Assembly: GCA_037039925.1 (NCBI GenBank)
Contig: JAXRKP010000960.1
Span: 78,501-142,500 of the forward strand
Direction of reading: 5' to 3'
From: Doris montereyensis
Lineage: Eukaryota > Mollusca > Gastropoda > Nudibranchia > Dorididae
DNA length: 64,000 bases
A program made the translations under genes and the position numbers. Below are positions 1-64,000 of the stretch, piece by piece. Each line of letters starts with the position of its first letter. Position 1 is the stretch's first letter. The notes under the pieces were generated by a model. It had not been told where the DNA came from and ran no database searches. It was given only the letters and a program-made list of their open reading frames with translations.

Positions 1-870
1 TCCCACTTTCTCGGAGGTCTGCCTTTTGGTCTTTTACCTTGGGCTTTACATTGTATACTGATTTAGCTATCCAAACGATCTCAATTGATTTGTTTCTATC
101 TTAGTTTTTATGCTATCTGCTTTGCTTTGATCTCTTATTGTTGTGTTTCTTATTTTGTTTCTTTTAGTTTTCCCTACAACTCTTCTTAGATATTTCATTT
201 CAGCTGTCTGTACTCTACTGTATTCTCTACTGTCTAAAGTCCAAGTTTCGCTGCCATAGAGGAGAGTAGGACAATAAACTGTATTGTATACTGCCATTTC
301 GGTTTTTGTTGACAATTCTTGCTTACCTACAAATGCCTTTCCTAGATGGTTATATATTGCACTTGCCTTTTTTGTTTCTCTGGCTGATTTCTTCTCTTAG
401 TTTTCCCTCTGAGTTAATCATTACTCCTAGGTAATTGTAGCTTTGAACTTGTTCTAAATACTCCCTGCCCAATTTAAGATTTTGTGTTTTAGCTTCCCTA
501 GTTACTAGCATTGTTTTGGTTGCATTCTTCTTTAGTTGCGTCTTCGTTTGGGTCGTAAGCTATTAATAATTTAATTTCTCGTCCTTTTGGTTTAATATTT
601 ACCTCTAATAGCCGTGGACTTATATGTTTCCAACTTTCTAGTAGCTTTTCATGCCTTTTATGCACTAGGAGGGCTACTCCTGCTCTAGCGCTATCTTTGA
701 CATCTACTCTGAGAAAGATTAAAATATGATTCGGTCCTACATTTCTATTCCTTGTCCTTTTTCTTTGTTTCTGTAATGCCCAAAATATCTACTTTGAATT
801 TTTCCATTTCTTCAACTGTTTTAACTCTTTTCCATTTACCCTAACGTTCCATGTTCCAAAAATCATAGTC
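1..870 (-). mobile_element. non-LTR retrotransposon, internally deleted
   Basis: Read on the minus strand, 760-865 gives GTWNVR and ILGITETK, the start of a LINE endonuclease. About 540-720 gives SARAGVALLVHKRHEKLL and IKLLIAYDPNEDA, the middle of that domain. About 340-500 gives YNYLGVMINSEGKL, and 67-315 gives LLYGSETWTLDSREYSRVQ, the C-terminal part of a reverse transcriptase. Most of the RT between them is absent, so this copy is dead. The clade is not assigned. Confidence 0.85.
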
Positions 871-1215
871 CGTGTTCATTTCCAAATTCGTCTTCAAAGA
901 TCAAGCCGGTTTATATTTCTTTTACTTCTCTGAATCAGGTTGTTTTGGATAAGCAGAGAGATAGCCCACTGTACCCTAGGTAGATGGTGGGGCTGCCACC
1001 TTGAGCCCCTACCAGGCCTTGTTATTTTCTGTCAGGTTCAACTCCCTTAGCCTTTAGTCATTTAAAGACCAGCCTGCAAGGCAGCATGTTATTATTTTCT
1101 GTCAGGGTTGCTCATAGCCTTTGGTCAACCAAGACCCGCCTGCAAAGCAACAGGAGACTCGTGGAGGGCGGATGATCTACTACCCGTACAGGTGCTACCT
1201 GTCCACTGCCCGGCT
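871..1215 (-). mobile_element. probable LINE 5' region with tandem monomers
   Basis: Two imperfect copies of about 85 bp, each running from a TTATTTTCTGTCAGG stretch to CCTGCAAAGCAACA, lie at about 1020-1165. They sit directly upstream of the endonuclease start, where a LINE 5' UTR would be. Confidence 0.5.
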
Positions 1216-1734
1216 CTTTATCCTCAAACTGCCTAATAATGAAAATTAGTTTCTATACATAAAGTGGCAAGTAATACTATTGGAACACATATCCCTACTA
1301 TAGACATACATTTTGTTTCCTGTCCTAGTCAAAGCAATAACAGATGACTCTGCACTGCAAATAGATAACTTCTTCACTTAAAAGGGAGGAAGTTATAAAT
1401 ATAGACGTGACAGTGACAGATTTTGGGTTTAAATCAACTGCCACAAAGGTCTGACTTGTCCACATTCAAAAGTAAAGTCAATAGTTCAGAGTTTAAAGCC
1501 CTTACACTTTTATGTCAAGAATGATAACTATGGACTAATTCACAATGATTTGCGAACAGGTGTCTTTATAATAGTTTCATTCAGAGGTTTGCTAAGTCTG
1601 AAAATGTTTTGCTGATTCTGTCCTATGATGTAATTCAAGGCAAAAAAGGCTGAACAAAAATGGGAGAAGACAATGAAATTTTGGATGGTCTCCCCTTCAT
1701 CAGCAAAGAACAAAGCTAAATTTGATTTGATTTG
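1216..1734. other. intron sequence, nothing recognised
   Basis: The stretch is AT-rich. I see no exon, tRNA-like head or retroelement reading frame in it. Confidence 0.5.
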
Positions 1735-2032
1735 ATAAATCACATGCACAACTAAGGTGATTTCGGGGATTTTGGTAGAATTTTAATTTTGCCCAGACTG
1801 CCCTGTAAACAACCAAGGGATCTTTAACGTGCGCAGAGTGTTGTCTTCTACGCACAGGACCTCCTTTTTATTGCCTGTCTCCAACGGGCCTAGGTTTCAA
1901 TCCACCTACCTGGACCAGAAAGGTTAGATTTTGCTCGACAAAACTTGAGAAAATGTTTCAACCGTTGACTGGGCTCGAGCCTACTTTCTTTTGATTGAGA
2001 AGCCGACATTTTGCCTCTGGACAACTGAGTTC
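1735..2032 (-). mobile_element. SINE family B copy
   Basis: The minus strand has a tRNA-like head (GGAACTCAGTTGTCCAGAGGC) and then the body shared with 10697-11015 and 35085-35400, including the GTCCTGTGCGTAGA segment and a CAAATCAAAT tail. Confidence 0.8.
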
Positions 2033-2590
2033 CCGCAAAGTTAGAAGTAGGGCAAAGAGTAGAGAAAAAAAAGAAAAAAGAGGGTTAACGTCAGCTCTTG
2101 CATTTGAGTTAGTGTCACTCTGTCTGAATTTTCACGATGATGTGAACTTTGAACCATGGATACTTGTGGGTCCTACTAAAAAAACCTGCAGATTTTGTTA
2201 CGTATGGGGAGAGATATCCTGCAAAACATGTCTTACATACCCTAAAAGATGCATAATATCTCTACTTTTAGAGATGATATCAATTACATTAAGTAAATTG
2301 TCTGCCTACACAAACAAAAAGCGGACAGGGCAGACAGAGAACAGAAAAGGACTGTGAATGGAATTGAGTCATGTCAAGTCAGGAATTAGGGCAGTCAAGT
2401 CCTCTCCTTTCCTTCTCAGCTCTCTTTCTTCTTGGGACCATCAGGCAGAAACAAAGAAGATGGGGTGTGGCTGGTAGGAGCTAGAAAAGATAGCTCAGGA
2501 TGGTAAAAAAATGGAGGGCACTTGTGGATGGTCTATACCCCAGAAGGGGTAGCAGGCCTTCATAAGTAAGTTTCTTTCTTCTTTGTCCAA
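2033..2590. other. intron downstream of exon 44
   Basis: No further rotatin exon is visible on the minus strand and no other gene on either strand. A plus-strand open frame at 1995-2357 has no features of a real protein. Confidence 0.5.
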
Positions 2591-2594
2591 TTAC

Positions 2595-62310
<59,716 letters not shown>

Positions 62311-62339
<29 letters not shown>

Positions 62340-62610
62340 CTGGTTTGAAAAAGAAACAAAACAAAACGTTACAGTGATGATTTATAAAATACTGGTATTT
62401 TCTAACTCTCACACAAATCTCATTCAACTCATGACCTGGTTCCAACAAAACAAAACACACAAAAACAAAACATTAAACAGTGATAATTTATTAAATAATG
62501 ATATTTTCAAAAGCTCTCACACGAATCTCATCAGCTCATAACCTGATTTGAAAAAAAGACCCCAACAAAACAGAATTTAACACAGTGATGATTTATTAAA
62601 TACTGAGAGT
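62311..62610 (-). repeat. triplicated splice acceptor of exon 1
   Basis: Three copies of about 100 bp each contain AGCTCTCACACRAATCTCAT, TCARCTCATRACCTGRTT and an A-rich tract with ACAGTGATGATTTATTAAAT. On the sense strand each gives intron, CCAG or CAG, then the codons of HELNEI(R/C)VR. Confidence 0.9.
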
Positions 62611-62611
62611 C

Positions 62612-63110
62612 AAAAGTGGGCATAAGGACTTATTGCTTTGTAGTCTCATAATGCTGATGAAGAAACGGCACAGTCAGACCCCTTATTCTTCATTAAATAG
62701 ATTTATGTAGCTTCTCAATTATAGGCAGAAAACACACATCAATCATGTCTTCCTCATATACATGTAGCTAGAAGGATTTCCATAGTTGGGCACATCTAAG
62801 GGACATTACTAACGAAATAAAGTAAAGGTAAAAAAAGAAGAATTGTTGTGCCACTTTGAGACTAGTGTCCATCATTTCTGGCAATCTGATTCGGTGTGAG
62901 ACTAAGACAAGGGATATTTTATTTGAACACCTGTAGTTCAAATATCAATGACAATGATCAGTGTGACATATCACACTTGCACTTACAATTGATTTGAGTG
63001 TTTCTGACCTTCATTTGATTAATATGACCATATTATTTAATGTGAAACTGGGGAGGGTTATCTAATTTGCATAATAATTTGCCTAATACTGCATAGATGC
63101 TGTATTATTT
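62612..63110. other. intron upstream of exon 1
   Basis: No convincing start exon is seen. A short ATG frame at 62987-63014 has a donor in the right phase but no similarity. Confidence 0.4.
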
Positions 63111-64000
63111 ACAGATCAACATTTCATCTATATCGTATCTATCACAATCAGTAGGGCCTGTGCGCTTCTAGTGCCAATAATAACAGTAATATCCCCATTT
63201 CTCTTCTCCCTGTACACCGCAGACTGTAGATCCAAACACGACGACGTCATCATAGACAAATACGCTGACGATACTGTGGAAATTGGACTTATAATTAATG
63301 ACAATGACAATAACTATTTGAGTAAAGTAGAAAATTTTGTGAGCTGGTGCGACCAAAACTACATTGAATTAAATATTTCAAAAACTAAAGAAAAGGATAA
63401 TTGATGTCCGAAAAATTAAACTTGAACCCTCCCCAGTCACCATAAAAGGGATACAAATTGAGCGAATACAGACCTACAAGTATTTAGGAATAATAATTGA
63501 TAACACATTGAATTGGACCGAGAACACAGACATCATGAAAAAAGCGAACACACGGCTTTATTGCATGAGAAAACTGAGATCTTTTTATGTCGATACACAC
63601 CTATTACAAATGTTCTATTCGTTCAGTTATGTGTTCAGTGTTGACCTTTGGGCTTCCCAGTTGGGATGGGAACATAACTAAATTTGATAGGAGGAGACTT
63701 GACGGGGTGATCAGAAAGGCAGGTGGGCTGATAGGAACACACAGGACTCATTTGACACAGTTTATGAACGACGTATAACCAAAAAACTGACTGACATCAC
63801 TGATGACGAAACTCATCCACTTCGTGCAAACATTGACTGTCTAAAAATAATTACAAGTGGTAGGTTCAGAGTCCCAGTGGCCAACACAAACATATACCTG
63901 AAATCATTCACTCCATCAGCAGTCAAGATTTTTAACAAAACAAATGGACGTGGGGGTTGGACGTGGATAAATGAGCTTTGACCGAGGGCGTGTATGAAGG
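63110..64000 (+). mobile_element. LINE 3' half (Rex1/CR1-like), broken
   Basis: It reads SPFLFSLYTADCRS, the catalytic YADD in KYADDTVEIGL, VSWCDQNYIELNISKTK, YKYLGIIIDNTLNWT, RLYCMRKLRSF and IFNKTNGRGGW, across at least three frames. Rex1/CR1-type elements have this order. It runs off the right edge. Confidence 0.85.

Noticed and set aside
62987..63014. Candidate start exon MKVRNTQIN with a donor in the right phase
   Set aside because: It has no similarity to the rotatin N-terminus and no promoter signal; chance is likely.

Overview
The window is animal nuclear DNA, AT-rich and packed with repeats. Its one recognisable protein gene is rotatin (RTTN), a large armadillo-like-repeat protein of centrioles and cilium bases. 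The gene lies on the minus strand and fills almost the whole window. I place 44 coding exons between 62339 (N-terminal side) and 2595 (C-terminal side), about 6.4 kb of coding sequence or roughly 2,100 codons. Vertebrate rotatin has just over 2,200 residues. The exon with the start Met (about ten residues) and the last hundred or so residues are not visible and should lie outside the window. The host is probably a mollusc or other lophotrochozoan. That is inference from the divergence of the protein, the long repeat-filled introns and the kinds of retroelement; no marker gene is present.

The exons were found by matching translated stretches to my memory of vertebrate rotatin, then fixed by splice sites and intron phase. 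Apart from the degraded donor of exon 27, every placed boundary is GT-AG. About 19 single-base indels in 17 exons break the reading frame, yet each time one base restores both the family similarity and the phase of the next exon. An error-prone assembly explains this better than an old pseudogene, but an individual null allele cannot be excluded.

The rest is introns full of repeats. Both ends hold non-LTR retrotransposon pieces (about 1-1210 minus, 63110-64000 plus). Other LINE remnants lie at 14690-15190, 26150-26540 and 41150-41545. There are at least four tRNA-headed SINE families (called A-D here), a fifth abundant family without visible pol III boxes (family E, about 16 copies, nearly all antisense to RTTN), Penelope-like pieces with a hammerhead-ribozyme-like core, and several MITE-like DNA elements, including a TTAA-flanked piggyBac-like one that splits a SINE. 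Large tandem arrays (units of about 32, 34, 41, 44, 66, 67 and 77 bp) and long purine-pyrimidine tracts make up much of the introns.

The most unusual structures sit where arrays meet splice sites. A 77-bp satellite at 24240-25340 repeats the 3' end and splice donor of exon 27, while the donor on the real exon is gone. The acceptor and first codons of the first exon in the window are present in three tandem copies. A 3.4-kb array of 34-bp units ends right at the acceptor of exon 42. Intron 11 is almost entirely one sense-strand pyrimidine tract.
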